64,000 nt of DNA from Anarhynchus alexandrinus (taxonomy: Eukaryota > Chordata > Aves > Charadriiformes > Charadriidae): contig VUYV01000011.1 of NCBI GenBank assembly GCA_008711295.1, positions 62,001 through 126,000 on the forward strand, in the 5' to 3' direction. Below the pieces are notes generated by a model. It was not told the origin of the DNA, made no database searches, and saw nothing but the letters and a program-made list of their open reading frames with translations. A program made the position numbers and the translations under genes. Shown in pieces: positions 50,001 to 61,995 of this stretch; the stretch's first letter is position 1, and each line of letters starts with the position of its first letter.

Positions 50001-50731
50001 ACCTGACCCTGAAGGATGATGTATTCCCAAAGGCACATAGAAGAGACTGTAGAGGGGCTAACACTAAATCTGAAGAATCCAACCTCCCACAGAGCCTCCA
50101 AGCATTCAACAGAAAGTCCTGCTATCAGCAATATGTTTGGATTTAAAAGATTAATTCTTACTAACTGGGTATTATGCTATCTTCCTGCCATTCATTATGG
50201 GACAGGCAGAATCTCGTCATCTTGTTAATAGAATCATTGCCATGATTGTGGCATTACGGCAAGCAATGAACATGAAATATAGGAAGAGGGGTTCGATTTG
50301 ACACAAATCCAGACAGATTACAATCTAATCCATTTTGCAGAACAGGATCTCATATGGAAGTCAAAATTAAAAAGAAAATAAAACATAAATCATTGTGAGC
50401 TTGTGCATCATAAATAAGTCTTTCCTTAAAAAGCAGTTAATTGTATAATTTGAAAAGTTTGTTTTTCCATGGAGTATATATAAGAAAAGTGATTGTATTA
50501 TTAAAATATTTGTAAAGAGTATTACAAACAAAAGTAAATATAAAAAAGGCATAGGCTAAATTCCTGTCCCCAGTAGATAATGCCAGTCTCTAACTGGTTC
50601 CACTGGGGGTTCGATTCTCCCGTCCATAAATTACTCAATTCTATAGTCACAATCTGTGATTAAACCTCTCTTGAGGCTATTCCAATGTCTGCTGGCGTAA
50701 GAAGTACGTAACAACCAAGTGAAGCATGTAA
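44024..50731. other. Unique non-coding sequence
   Basis: No gene is supported in about 6.7 kb. The 147-codon minus frame at 44361-44804 sits in GC-richer DNA with overlapping frames and no domain. Frames at 48620-48808 and 48873-49208 (+) have protein-like composition but no homology I recognise. Simple repeats: (TTTTC)n/T-run at 45268-45300, GT/T-rich 45904-45961, A14 at 48464-48477, short (GT)n at about 48557-48568, A-run at about 49977-49990. Confidence 0.5.
45268..45300. repeat. (TTTTC)n / T-rich pyrimidine run
   Basis: About 33 bases of almost pure pyrimidine: ctcttttctttttctttttc followed by a long T-run ending in C. It is a simple low-complexity tract prone to slippage. No flanking transposon is recognised. 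Confidence 0.85.
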
Positions 50732-51403
50732 CATCCCTTTCTAAATGGTCTAAGGAAGACAGATATTAGCACTGGGAGAGGGCGAGACAGAGCTGTCCGG
50801 GAGCGGGGCCAGCCCTTAGCAAGGGATGTAGTGAGGCAGCACATGACCTGGGCGGATTCTGAGGACCTGCCGGTCCTGTATAAAGCTCTGGCAATTTTTA
50901 GAAAAAATAACCTTCCTGAAAAGCTGTTCTTTCCCCTTCTCCCCACCGAACCACTGGACCTAGAGAGCTGGCAATCTGCACTAGCTGATGGTGTCATGCA
51001 CATATGCCCAAGGAAACCCAGGGTGACACAGGCACAGTGCAATTCCCTGCGGCGGTACTACCCCATATCTGAGCTATTTGCTGTGAGGTGGGACACAGAA
51101 GCTGCAGTTAGAGGGCTGCAGGATTTGAAACCACACCGTTTTGCCAAGATCTGGTGCCGATGCCTTGCCAGCCAGTGCAAACCTATCTCTGTCAGTCAGA
51201 GGCAACCAGCAGTATACAACAGCAGAGACTTCCTCAGGGAAGTGGAAAGAATCGTGTTATCCCGACAAAAGCCTCCTGTGGCATGGAGGCTGGGCTGGGA
51301 AAGTCACAGGAGAATTCGCTTTGGTACAGAAATGTGCAAAGCAAACCTCTTGCAGAGCGTATGGCGAGGCTTTGCCGGCCGTGTGGTTGGGTATTCTGTT
51401 TAA
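50732..51403 (+). other. Unexplained 224-codon open frame in GC-richer patch
   Basis: The frame is open from just after a TAA at 50729-50731 to the TAA ending at 51403. The first ATG in frame is at 50843 (in the MTWADSEDLP context); a GTG lies at 50831. The translation is protein-like: mixed charge, scattered Trp and Cys, and segments such as FRKNNLPEKLFFPLLP and SRDFLREVERIVLSRQ that could be helical. I recognise no family, signal peptide or membrane segment. The patch is visibly GC-richer than the flanking AT-rich DNA. It could be an old retrogene, an exon of an uncharacterised transcript, a repeat-derived coding remnant, or chance. No splice sites or poly(A) signal decide this. Confidence 0.25.
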
Positions 51404-53358
51404 GGGCATCCTTTCCAAACACAATGTCCCTGTGCCTGGTAGCGCTTAGTTCGGAGATTTATTGGTTACTACTTTCCTATTTGGAGAGAAGTGACTATTT
51501 GATATGTTATTTGACAAAGCTGGCAGCTAATTCTGGACATTAAAGGAGCTTTTCAGAGCTGGAGATATTTCAAAGTTATTTACATTTCTCTTTTATAATT
51601 AAATGTCACTAGTTTAAACAGGAGAAACAAATGTTATTTTTGGGGTGGCTTAAGCGACTGTTAATATCTTCCAAATGACTCATGGGAAATTACAATGTGT
51701 TTGGGGGCAAGGGAAGCCACTCCTCCTGCAATCACCCCAGCTGGTTCACCCTTAGCACCCATGTTACGCTGTCTGCCCAGGCTATCTAGCGAAAAAAGCA
51801 TATTTTTTCCACAGGAAGGTTGCCCTAATAGATGGTATGTTTGTCAAGGCTAATAGCACCTGCCAACCCCACAGGAGTGTTATGCAGGTAATTCCATTAG
51901 GATAGCTGGATAGACCAAGGAAAGGGAACTTGGGCATCTTAAAGTTCAGGCCAAGCTAACAGTTACAGCGTCATTCCATGTTGAGTCTTATAACTCATGC
52001 TAAATCTTGTTGCCATGGCTCTAGCAGTATGAGCAGTTTAAAGATAGGCCAGATATGGTTTCCCAAGCTGCAGCCATGCCAGCCTAGACTCAGCCCTTTC
52101 CATTTACCTTTATTTATGAGTTTAAGGGCAATACAAGGAACACAAATGAGTTTGCATGGAAACCCAACTCATGTTTCCTCTTACCCTGAGTTTCCTTTGA
52201 AACACATAGGAGACAGACATCGCATGTTAACATATACAGCCTACAAATCTAATTCTTTGAGTCGGTGAGGGAACGGGTTCACAGAGTCCCATGGAATTAC
52301 AACTGTGACAAGAAAATTCAGTGCAACAGAAATTAGTTCTTCCAAGAGCATTGATAGAGGAATAATTCAAGCCATAGTTCAGGCTAACCTGAAATTTCAG
52401 AAATGAAAATAAAGTCAGATCACAGTGACAGACAGATGTTATAGGAAGGACTTGGGCTAGGATTTACAACATTTTCATATTGCATTTCTTCAAAAAAGCC
52501 CCCAGGAATACTTTCAGTACTATGAGTGGAAGCGGGGGGGAAATGGGGAAGTTATATATAAAGTTTTCAGTATTTTCTAACTGCGGCATGCATCCTCTTT
52601 GCGTGACTAGGTCTTGATAATTAACAAATAAAATTACTTGTGAAGAAAAGAGAAACAGCTAATATCAGACAAAATCCCAGCAGAACTCTCTGTAAATAAC
52701 ATGTTTCTCAAAGTGGTTCATCAGCTTCTCTGAAAAATCTCACTTATGTATCAATAAAAGGTTCAAAGACGGTGAACTAGAGAGAAACTTGACAGATATT
52801 AGCATGTTGTCTGAAATGGCAGCCCTGCTCTGAGTGTTAAGAACAGTGCAGTGTGTGAGTGTAGGTGGGGACAGGGCTTTACACCGCTAATTAGAAGAGA
52901 GGTGGGGTGATAGAGGGCTGGCTGTCTTTCAGTGCTCCACACGCCACTCGCTGACACAAGAAAGGGTGCTATTTTTCACGCCCTATGCCAGACATATCAA
53001 CTAGGAAAGATATTTTAAAATCTTAATGAGGGGCCATTGTTTGATTTCCTCATTTGTATCTTTCTAAGGCAGAACAGAAAAGATTTCAGTAACTAATCCT
53101 TGTTTTAAAAGAATTATCACTTCTGAAGTCTTTTCTGACACAGGCAACCTGCAGGGCTACATAAGATAAGCAAAATCCTCCATGTTTTCCCAGAATGACC
53201 ACAACCTCTTCAGGTTCTTCACATCACGTGACATCCCCTTATGGTCCAGGACAGCGGCAAGCCAGGAGGATTTACCAGATGCCTAGCCATGAGATCTTAT
53301 GGAAAATGTTATCCTCTCTTCTGATCACAGAAGCTTTTTATAGCCGCAAACAAGCACA
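51404..53358. other. Unique non-coding sequence
   Basis: Nothing is supported between the GC-rich open frame and the reversed CR1. The 96-codon frame at 51978-52268 (+) and shadow frames of the 50.8-51.5 kb patch are unrecognised. Confidence 0.55.
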
Positions 53359-53712
53359 TGGCCTTGAACACTTCCAGGGATGGGGCATCCACAACTTCTC
53401 TGGGCAACCTGTCCCAGTGTCTCACCACCCTCAGAGTAAAGGATTTCTTCCTCATATCTAATCTAAATCTCCCCTATTCCAGTTTGAAGCCATTACCCCT
53501 CGCCTTATCACTACATACCCTTGTAAAAAGTCCCTCTCCATCTTTCTTGCAGATGCCCTTCAGATACTGGAAAGCTGCTATAAGGTCTCCCCGGAGCCTT
53601 CTCTTCTCCAGACTGAACAATCCCAACTCTCTCAGCCTGTCCTCAAAGGAGAGGTGCTCCAGCCCTCTGATCATCTTTGTGGCCCTCCTCTGGACCCACT
53701 CCAACAGGTCCA
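53359..53712 (-). mobile_element. CR1 LINE internal fragment, minus strand, 3' end missing
   Basis: On the minus strand this covers the late ORF2 region from 'ggacctgttggagtgggtcc' through to 'ctggaagtgttcaaggcca'. The translated hallmarks [17 protein letters not shown] and [16 protein letters not shown] lie in the frame 53857-53474, which then hits a TAG where CR1 has a Glu codon. Unlike the other copies, it stops about 130 bp short of the CR1 terminus: no 'attctatg' tail is present at the 53359 side. Because CR1 copies start from their 3' end, loss of that end implies a later deletion or rearrangement. Similarity at the 53712 side ends inside ORF2. Confidence 0.93.
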
Positions 53713-54699
53713 GAAAAGATATAGCATTTCCCTCTGATATTCTTCCAGTCTGTAGCATATTTCCAGATCTGAGCTTTCCTGAGTCAGATGTGGTTTTGAT
53801 GTTTTTAATGATCCTCCATGGATTTTTCTTCTGTGAACTTGCCCAGTCCCCCTCCAATCCACTGTTTGCATCCTGTTATAGTGGACTAAGTACAAACAAG
53901 TTGGTATGCGCTCCCTGGGTCTCCTACCTTGTGTGCTGTACCTGAGGGCTGAGCTTATCTGGAGAAACACACGCAAAAAATGAGATGAGTCTGACTGATG
54001 GAAGGCTGGGTTCTCTGCTGATTCCCAACAAACTGATTTAAAGATTGTAAGCACTGATGATATTTTAGTCAATTGAGATAACATCTGATAGATTTAAGGG
54101 GAGCAAATTGTGATCCCACAAACACTTGCACACCAAGGGAAAGTGACATAGTTTATCAGGACATTTGCTGTGCTGCATGACACCTGCCTAGTTATTAATA
54201 CTTAGCTCCTTTTTGGCTTCACCTGCCATCTGTAAGAGAGGGTCAAAATTCTCACTTGCCAGAGAATTGTAGTGATAAATAAATATAAACACATTATTGT
54301 GCTCAACTACAGGACTAATGTGTGGATGAATAGCAAATGTTGACTTTTTCCCTGAAGGAAACCAGTGGGCATAAAGTTGTCAGGTACAGACTTCCATGTG
54401 ACTGCTATCTGCCGTGGAGACCAAGGAGCATAGTGACAGAAATAACAACAGTGTTATCTGTTGTTTAAATAATTTTCTGCCTTCTGTGATAACTGTGACT
54501 CACAATTAAATAACAGAACATTCCTTAAAAAATTCTGTAAAGGCTTGGCCAGGAGATATCACGTTTGTGGAATTTGCAACAAGCTTATGGGATTGTTCCA
54601 TAAACGTTAGCAGCTCAGCGGGTTCTTACAACCCTGAAAAGCCCCATCAACTTCACTGTTGTTATGAATTACCATGTAGAAATTATGTTCACTGAGACC

Positions 54700-54729
54700 A
54701 TTATTATTATTATTTCTACTACTACTACT
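54700..54729. repeat. Compound (ATT)n(ACT)n microsatellite
   Basis: Four to five ATT units are followed directly by five CTA/ACT units with one linking 'tttc'. It is a short compound trinucleotide tract; length is likely variable between individuals. Confidence 0.85.
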
Positions 54730-55670
54730 TCTTCACAGGAACTATCGCCCATTTCTACAGCCTTGCTCATTCCCTTTATGCCACTCTAATTGTTTTCTGA
54801 AAGGAGTCCTTGTCTGCACAACTGAGCACTAGAAGAAGAAAGGCTGATTAGGTCCTTATTCATTTAATGACAGTATTCAGCACTCAAGAATGATTTTACA
54901 GTAACAGCCTTGAGGACACCTTCCCAATCAAGTGATTTTTTTTTTTTTTTACTGAAGGGTGCAAATTCCATCCTCTCAAAGATGAGTAATGGCCTGGCAC
55001 TTCCGTAAATGTGATGCATGCCCAAACCACAAAAGCAGCATGTACCCAGAAATTATCAACCTCTCACAGAGGGAATTTGTGTATGCTTCTCTTAAAATTG
55101 CACTTCTATCTCGGAGATGGCCTCCAGAGGATATCAAATGTACAGTATCTGCCTTTTTTATGCCTTTTATCATGATTTCCAAGAGTAATTGGTGCTCATT
55201 AACATTAAACTTGCTATAAAAATGTACTTAGGGTGCATCATGAACTGGTAGGAGAGTATGCTGAGTTTTTTTATTCTTTTATGGTTCCTACATGGCACAA
55301 AAAGATAGTGGAAGAGAAAATAATATAAGGGTCAAGAGGCCTGGGAGTCATTTTATTTCACAGGCTTGCACAACACATCCAAGGAGGAGCTATTGATGGC
55401 AGCAGTATGGAATTAAAAAGAAAAAAAGAAAAAACATTTTATGACTCCTTGCACTGTCTCAGGCAAGAAGCCATAAATCAGCAGCAAGGTCATAGCAATA
55501 GATCACAAAACAGGTCACTCCAACACAGGCAGGTTTTTATTCTGGCATGGCCATGGCAGCTTTTGATGCTGCTGCTTTTTCTTAGTGTGGAGTGAAGTAG
55601 TCAGGGCATCAGTGGCACTGAGGGTAGTACACACACAGCAACAACCCCACAAACCTTGAAGGTACAGTGT

Positions 55671-55895
55671 CCCCCTCTTTCTCCTCTCCCTCTTTGTTCC
55701 CTTTCTTCCAGCTGGCTCGGGATCATCCACCACTGATGTAGGAAGAAAGGACATCAGGCATAAGCCTGCCTCGGATGAATGTGCCTCTCTCATTTCACTT
55801 GTTTCTTTTCTTTCTTTCTTCCTTACCTTATTTATTTTGTTCTTTCTTTCTTTCTTTCCCTTCCTCTCTTGTCTCCCTCCCTTCCTTCTTTTTCC
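55671..55895 (+). repeat. Polypyrimidine tract cluster
   Basis: Two pyrimidine-rich tracts are present. 55671-55711 is 41 bases of C/T with a single G before its end and finishes in CAG. 55784-55895 is rich in TTTC/CTTT units with few purines. Long polypyrimidine/polypurine DNA can adopt triplex (H-DNA) structure. The first tract plus CAG also looks like a 3' splice site on the plus strand, but no plausible exon follows. Most likely this is a degenerate (CTTT)n-type simple repeat. Confidence 0.8.
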
Positions 55896-58756
55896 AAAGC
55901 AAAGTGAGCATCAAAACCCAACCACCGCAACTGGATTTAGCCCAACTGAACCGAACATCTATGTAACATCCTGCTGTTTCTCAGTGGAATTTCACCTGAG
56001 TCCACCAGTTTGCCTATGTGGGACCACCTGAGGCCTCTGACCCAAGACACTTGAGCTCTCTTTATAGCCTCTGAGCTACACAGGTTCCTAATTCTCAGCA
56101 GAAAAAAATGCTACCCCCTCCTTTCCCTTATGCACTAAGTTAACATGACCTGTGTAATTCTACCTCCTTTCTAATGCAGTTTTTATGGGGTATTATTATT
56201 ACTTGCTTTCATAATGTTAATTAATGTCATGTATTTTGACAAGAGTTCTAAGTCTACTTAACCTGTCTAGCTTGTTGTATGCAGCTTATTATTGAATCAA
56301 GCCCTTTGCTAGACCTCAAGAAAATATTAGACAATTAGTGAGTGCAGTGTGGCCTTTCTAAAAGCCATTTTCTTCAAAGGTCTTATAGGGGAAAGACCTT
56401 ATTCTCTTTTCTGCATGGACCTATCTTTCTCAATCTGTAGCTGCCAAGGAGAAAAAAAAAAGTAGATTAAAGATATATATTCACATTTTTAACACTGACA
56501 AGAAATACAACATTGTCATAGAGAAGAGAAAGAGGTAGAGCTCTGCACAGGCTACTAGGCAACAGTCTACAGGAGAGACATTGGGGGGGCTCATTGACCT
56601 TGACCCACCATGTAAGCTCCAGCTGTTCCCAGCCAGTACTTCCCCAAACTTCTCAGGGTATATCATGCAGAGTTACAAAGGAGAATTGTCCTGGCTTCTT
56701 GACTTCTCCTTGGTTGCCCTCCAGTGAGAAGCATCATGTTCATACTGATCTCCTTATGCTTGGTTGTCATGTCTAGCACTTCGTCAATATCCTAAAGGTA
56801 CTCCAGGTGTGTGTTTATTTAAACAATCTCCTCAACTTCCCTGATGATGGACAGCTCCTTCCCTAAGTACACTGCATAGATGCAATGTGTCTGTAAAGGA
56901 GACAAAATACATCTACAGAATGGCGCTGGTACCATCTTGAGCCCATACAAGTGTCATCACCTGATTTGTGGCCACATCTGAACCGGTCTCATACCTGTTA
57001 CAAATCTCTAGATGTAGCATGGGTAGAACTTCATACCATCTTTCCGTAATGCCCAGTGCTCAGCAAACAGCCATTTGCATCTCAGCTGGTTAAAGAGAGC
57101 AGAGCGCGTGAACATTTCAGGACAAAACAAAGTTGGTTCAAACCCTAGCGAAATCAGTTTATTTTAACTTGTTTGAGTGTTCTCCAAGGCACACTAGAAA
57201 CATTCAACTAGTCAGTAATACCTGCAAGTACCTAAAAAACCCAAACAAACAGCAAAAAGAAAACAAAACTACCCACTCATCTGTTAGTTGTCATTTCAGA
57301 CCAAAGATGGGTTAGTTCAGTCTCAGATGTCTTCTGCTTTGAGTTACGGTACTCCGCACAGCCTAAAGCATCTTTAACATTAAGCTAAATTACACCGGTT
57401 GACTTCACAGTAAAAGCACTTGTGCAGTGAGCCACATCTGAGAAACTGGTTCGGAAATTGTCCCATAGTGCCTGCAAGATGTCCAGGACAGACTTTTATC
57501 TGAGACCCCAAGGAGGACTGTGCATCCATCACAGTGCTCAGAGTTCAATGAGGTGTTGCTGCAAAGGGTTTCAACTCACTCGTGTGACACTGTGGTGGAG
57601 GGGTTAGGAGCATGCACAGGGTTGATTACAGGTGGGAGGTGGGTTAAGAAGCCATTGCTTCCCTGCTGCAATGCTGTGTCTGGCTCAAAAGCATACACAG
57701 GCTTAGCACACACTAATTTCTCAAATGGGAATGCAAACTTGATGTGATGGCAGGGGTGGTGTAAGAATATAATCTGACTCAGTCAGCCATACCTGGAGTG
57801 CCTTAGCAGCTAGCATGGCAGTATGGAGATGTTCCCCACCCCAGGAGAGGGGAACAAAGAGACTGGACTGTGCCGGGAGGCATCGCTTGCTGGGTGGGAA
57901 GGCACTCGGATACCACAGGGCTGAAGGGAGAGGTGAGAGAATCTGTGTAAAACAGACTACAATCTGAGAGAAAAATGAGATTGTCACAATAAATTGTTTA
58001 AATCTATGTTTTCATGATGAATGAAATAGTTTACAATGGTGACATCACTTTATTATCCCCGGGTATCTGAGTTAACACCTCATTGAAACAAATAGGGCAG
58101 CTCACTCAAGAGTTATTGTCCAGCTCTCTGCAGACACAAAAAAAAACATTACAACTTTTATCTTCAGCGCACACTGAGAGGCTTGTCTTCACCATGGTTA
58201 CCCTCTAGGCAGTTTCTTTTTTAAGGAAAGCCAGTTGAAAAAACAGAGTTTCAAAAGATTGAGAGTTGTATTAGCACTGCCCACCACTGCATGCTCCTCA
58301 CCAGCCCATGCCTTGCTTATACACACCAGTGGACAGCAGAGAGCAGATTTGTTTTTCCTGATAGATGGGAAATCAGGTAAATGCCTGCACTAGATGTCAG
58401 AGTACAATTCTTCACGACTGCCTAGAACTTCAATAAAAATCTTCACATCCATCTCCAGAGGTACTGAACAATGCAATCGTGAATGATTGATATTCAACCG
58501 GCTGCACTACTCAGACTCTGTACCAGCCTTCGAAGTAGGTTAAATAAAATAACCACATTTCAAGTGTAGTCAGGTCGGGTTTTTATTGTTTGCCCATTGT
58601 GATGGTGGTGGTGTTTTTTAATTTAGCAGGTGGGGCAGCCAGTGGAAGCCAGTGCATGTCAGATATATACCTAAAGCTCTACCTGTGCTTCAGAAATTTG
58701 CCTTAACTGTCATGGAGTATAATAAATCAGTGTCCTTAAGAAATTGAGTCGTTTGA

Positions 58757-58781
58757 TCATACATACATGTATACATACATA
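58757..58781. repeat. Short (CATA)n repeat
   Basis: About 25 bases of tcatacatacatgtatacat-type repeats with an internal palindromic TACATGTA. It is a low-complexity tract and no function is implied. Confidence 0.8.
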
Positions 58782-61700
58782 AAATGGCATCAGCAACACT
58801 CTCTTCACTTCCCTGCACTACTGAGATGAGCTGGCTGTGCCAAAAATAGAAGAACTTGATAGGAGTTAAAAGAAAAGTTTGTGGTGATTGCTGACTTTTG
58901 GGGTTTTTTATTTAAATGACCTGGTCTTGCTTGCTAAGAAAGCCAGTGATTGTGTCAGTTGTGTTTTCTGTGACAGAAACTTCCCCACGGAGGCTGAATG
59001 GAGACTTGCATGGTCAGATAGCTTGCAAACCTGTTTTGCTGAGCTGGCATTAAAACTTCAAATGTAAGGCAGCATGCAGTCCAGTCACTTAGGTTCAGAA
59101 AGGTACATTCAGGGTAAAACAGGCACAGATGGCTCTTTCTAGAAAGATCAGGAAAATGGAGAATCTGTCTTGGGGAACTGTAAAAGTTTTGTTTGTTTAG
59201 CTGAGCGAAGTGGAGACTGAGGAGAGTGGTTACTGCCTGTAAGCGCGTTAAAGATTGAAGTGAATACCAAGGAAAAGGAATAGTAAAGCTAAGAAAAACT
59301 TTAACATGCGATGAATGTGTGGGAAGTGATGAGTGGGAATAAGCTGTCCATGAATGTATGTTGGAAGTTAGAAAACTGTTTTCCATTGACAAGAGATGTT
59401 CTTTTCTGGAGAAACCTTCCAACTAGGTCAAACAACTACACATTGTTGATGAATTTTGGAACGAGATCCTATGCAATGTTTTCTTAGAGTTAGCAGAAGA
59501 CTGGATTCCAAACTCTTCTAGGTAGGTGAGAAAACCAAGCCCAGAAGTTATCATCAGTCTGGAAGATCAAGCTCTTTTGAAGAACCAAGCATTATGCTGC
59601 AGCTGGTTCATAATTCATGATTCAAAACCACCACATTTAGCTCTTCATATAAAGGCACTATATAAAATGAATGCACATAAAACTTGGATCTAGACGCATC
59701 ATTTTGTTGCCGAGATGTTGGGTTCATATTAGACAAGTACAAAGGAAAGCAGTGTTACCTGCAGCTTTTTGGCTAGACTCCTAGACATGGTTGAAAGATT
59801 GGCTATAGTCAATGGTGTTTTGATTTTGGATGATCTGCTGATTTCTGAAACTGGTTGAGCAATACTTTTTTTCTCCGTGGAAATATTCTATAAACATAGT
59901 TTCCGTGGTAGTTTTGCATATTTCTTTGTCTTTTTCCTCCCCTATGTTTTCATAAAGTCAAGAACAAACCAGTTAACATTTGAAATTTAAAAAGACAGAA
60001 AACATTTTCCATCAAGCAGAGATTTATTTTTTTTTTTGTGAAAATGTCTATGGTATTTAAAGTCAAGTTTCAAGGAAAGGGCAGTTTCAAAGGACATTTT
60101 TTATCTCTTTCAATTAAGTCATCTTTGGTAGAAAGAGTTGTTCCCAGAGGTTTGCTGTCATCTGTGAGTTTTCATAATTTAATATACAAGGTTCAAGGGA
60201 GCCCTGACCAATTCAAAACACACAGATGTGCTGTGCCTGTGCTGAAAAGGTAGGAAAAGAAAAAGTGAATGTATACACTACATTCGCATAGACAGCATTT
60301 GCGGTGTTCATTCATCATTGCACATAGAGTTATAAACTACAACACCTGGGCTTGCTTTTAAACAAAAACTGCTTATTCCTTTCCTTGTATCAGTCATTTG
60401 TGAAAGCGTCCTTGTTCTCCTCTTTGTTCTTTTTGTCCTTTTCTGCCTGTCTCTCTCCAAAGAATTTCTCCTTGAAATTAACAGCCTAGAGCATTTCTTG
60501 CCTTATAAGAGTAAGACATACAACGCAACAGAGTGCCATGAGTGTACCTAATATAGGAAAGTGTATTCTGGCAGCACCCTTCATTTGCAGAGTGCAAACC
60601 CCACTGGATTATTTGATACAGTGTTGTTTTAAGAATAATTTAAGATTTACACAATAATTGAAGAGCAAGCCATCCTGAATTCCCTGATTACATGAAAGAC
60701 AAGGTTCAGGAAAATCTGAGATCATGCAGGGAAATAAAGAGGAACAATTGGAAAGGCAGGGGAATTATCTTTCCTGTTCACCACTTTACAAAGCAAATCT
60801 GTTTAAAACTCTTTTCAAATAGTGAAACCATAGGGTCACTTGACTTGTGATTATAAGGATGACTTATGAAGAGCTCTGTGGTAGATGGGTCTTTGGTTTG
60901 AATCATCACGGTCTTTTTAGGAAATAGATTATCCCAATAGAGAGATAGATCACAGAAATGGGTATTGCTGAAATACTCCTTTCTTTGTTATTTCCATAGA
61001 ACCAGAAAGTTCCCTTAGAGACAGTTGGACCTTCACACTACTGTAGTCAAAGTGGACAACATGTTATCTATCAACTGGGTGTTTTAATTAATTGCCACCT
61101 CTGCTTCAGCCATCAATAACTCAATAGATAGCTAAAAGGCAGCAGCTCTTCAGCTGATTTTCAGGAGTGAACTTCTATACAATTAATAATATTTTTTTCT
61201 CCCCGGTTACTCTAAGACATTGGTGCATACCTACTTATGGGAAGTAAACTTTGGGTTTCTATAAAAGGACATGTAAAAGCTTGTATCTAGGAATAATTTA
61301 ATCCAATGTACTTCAGCGATGTTTTTGGAAACAGTGTCAAATATTATGGGGTATTTACTTACGGGAAGAAAGCCAGGAAAGAGGTCAAACGGTATTCTGT
61401 CAGGGCAGTCAGGCTGTTCCAGAAATAGGTAAGCAATTCTCCTGTATTATAAATGCACAACTGTGCTCTTTGAAAAGGAAAAAAAAAAAAAAAAAGTCCA
61501 AGAAAGGTGATTTAATCGCACCTTTCATTTTTGATAAACAATATCCTACACTATCTGGGTTTAACGCACAAATTCTTTATCATCAAATCCATTGGGACGA
61601 TCAGGTTTTCTGTGGTGAAAGTAAATTAATTGGTTCAGGAGTAATTGAGTAAATTCTGACTTGCTCCCCAAATCATGCAATAGGAGCTTGACAAAGGAAC

Positions 61701-61904
61701 CGAAGGTCCTGCAGTATATTTATTGTATTGAGTTGATTTAATGGAGTGAGAGTGATATCAAGTCTTGCCGGTTTATTAATCTGTCATCAGTTTAGTAATT
61801 TCTATGTTATCAGAACACTCCATGTAAGGAAAACAGGGAGATGTGTGTTGTAAGTAAATTACAAATGAGCTTGAAAGGTACTGACGAAGGTTTTCTGGTT
61901 CAAA

Positions 61905-61995
61905 CAGAAACTAATTCAGGTCTTTTACACTGTGCTATAAGGGAGATAGACTGGGTGATCACACCATCCTTTCTGGCTTCTTAATGCATGAATCT
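61905..61995 (+). mobile_element. Ancient CR1/L3-type LINE 3' tail
   Basis: The order 'aattcaggt-ttttacactgtgctata-gggaga-agactgggtgatcac', then 'tcctttctggcttcttaat-catgaatct', matches the 3' end of old reptile/amniote CR1 (L3-like) elements. Those end with 'cagactagatgatcataatggtcccttctggccttaaaatctatgaatct', which I recall only approximately. Divergence is much higher than in the avian CR1 copies elsewhere in the window. It may predate birds. Chance resemblance is possible but the block order is well kept. Confidence 0.5.

Larger units (their letters stand above)
53713..61904. other. Unique non-coding sequence with simple repeats
   Basis: About 8 kb with no supported gene. The 155-codon minus frame at 58955-59422 and the 137-codon minus frame at 53671-54084 (partly running into the CR1) show no known domain. 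Simple repeats: (ATT)n(ACT)n at 54700-54729, T14 at about 54938-54951, pyrimidine cluster 55671-55895, (CATA)n at 58757-58781, T-run at about 60027-60037, A-run at about 61478-61494. Confidence 0.5.

Noticed and set aside
50594..50626. tRNA T-arm-like hairpin (ggggg-ttcgatt-ctccc), a B-box-like GGTTCGATTC
   Set aside because: No matching acceptor, D-arm or anticodon arm upstream. A similar 'ggttcgattt' near 50290 has no stem. Probably chance.
57590..57650. G-run cluster as a G-quadruplex
   Set aside because: Loops between G-runs are longer than the usual seven bases, so formation is unlikely.
58955..59422. 155-codon minus-strand open frame
   Set aside because: Ser/Leu/His-rich translation without any recognisable motif; no conserved start context or neighbouring exon.
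60998..61035. 'ccatagaaccagaaag...ttggaccttcac' resembling a reversed CR1 end
   Set aside because: Only scattered words match and the order of the trailing blocks is wrong.
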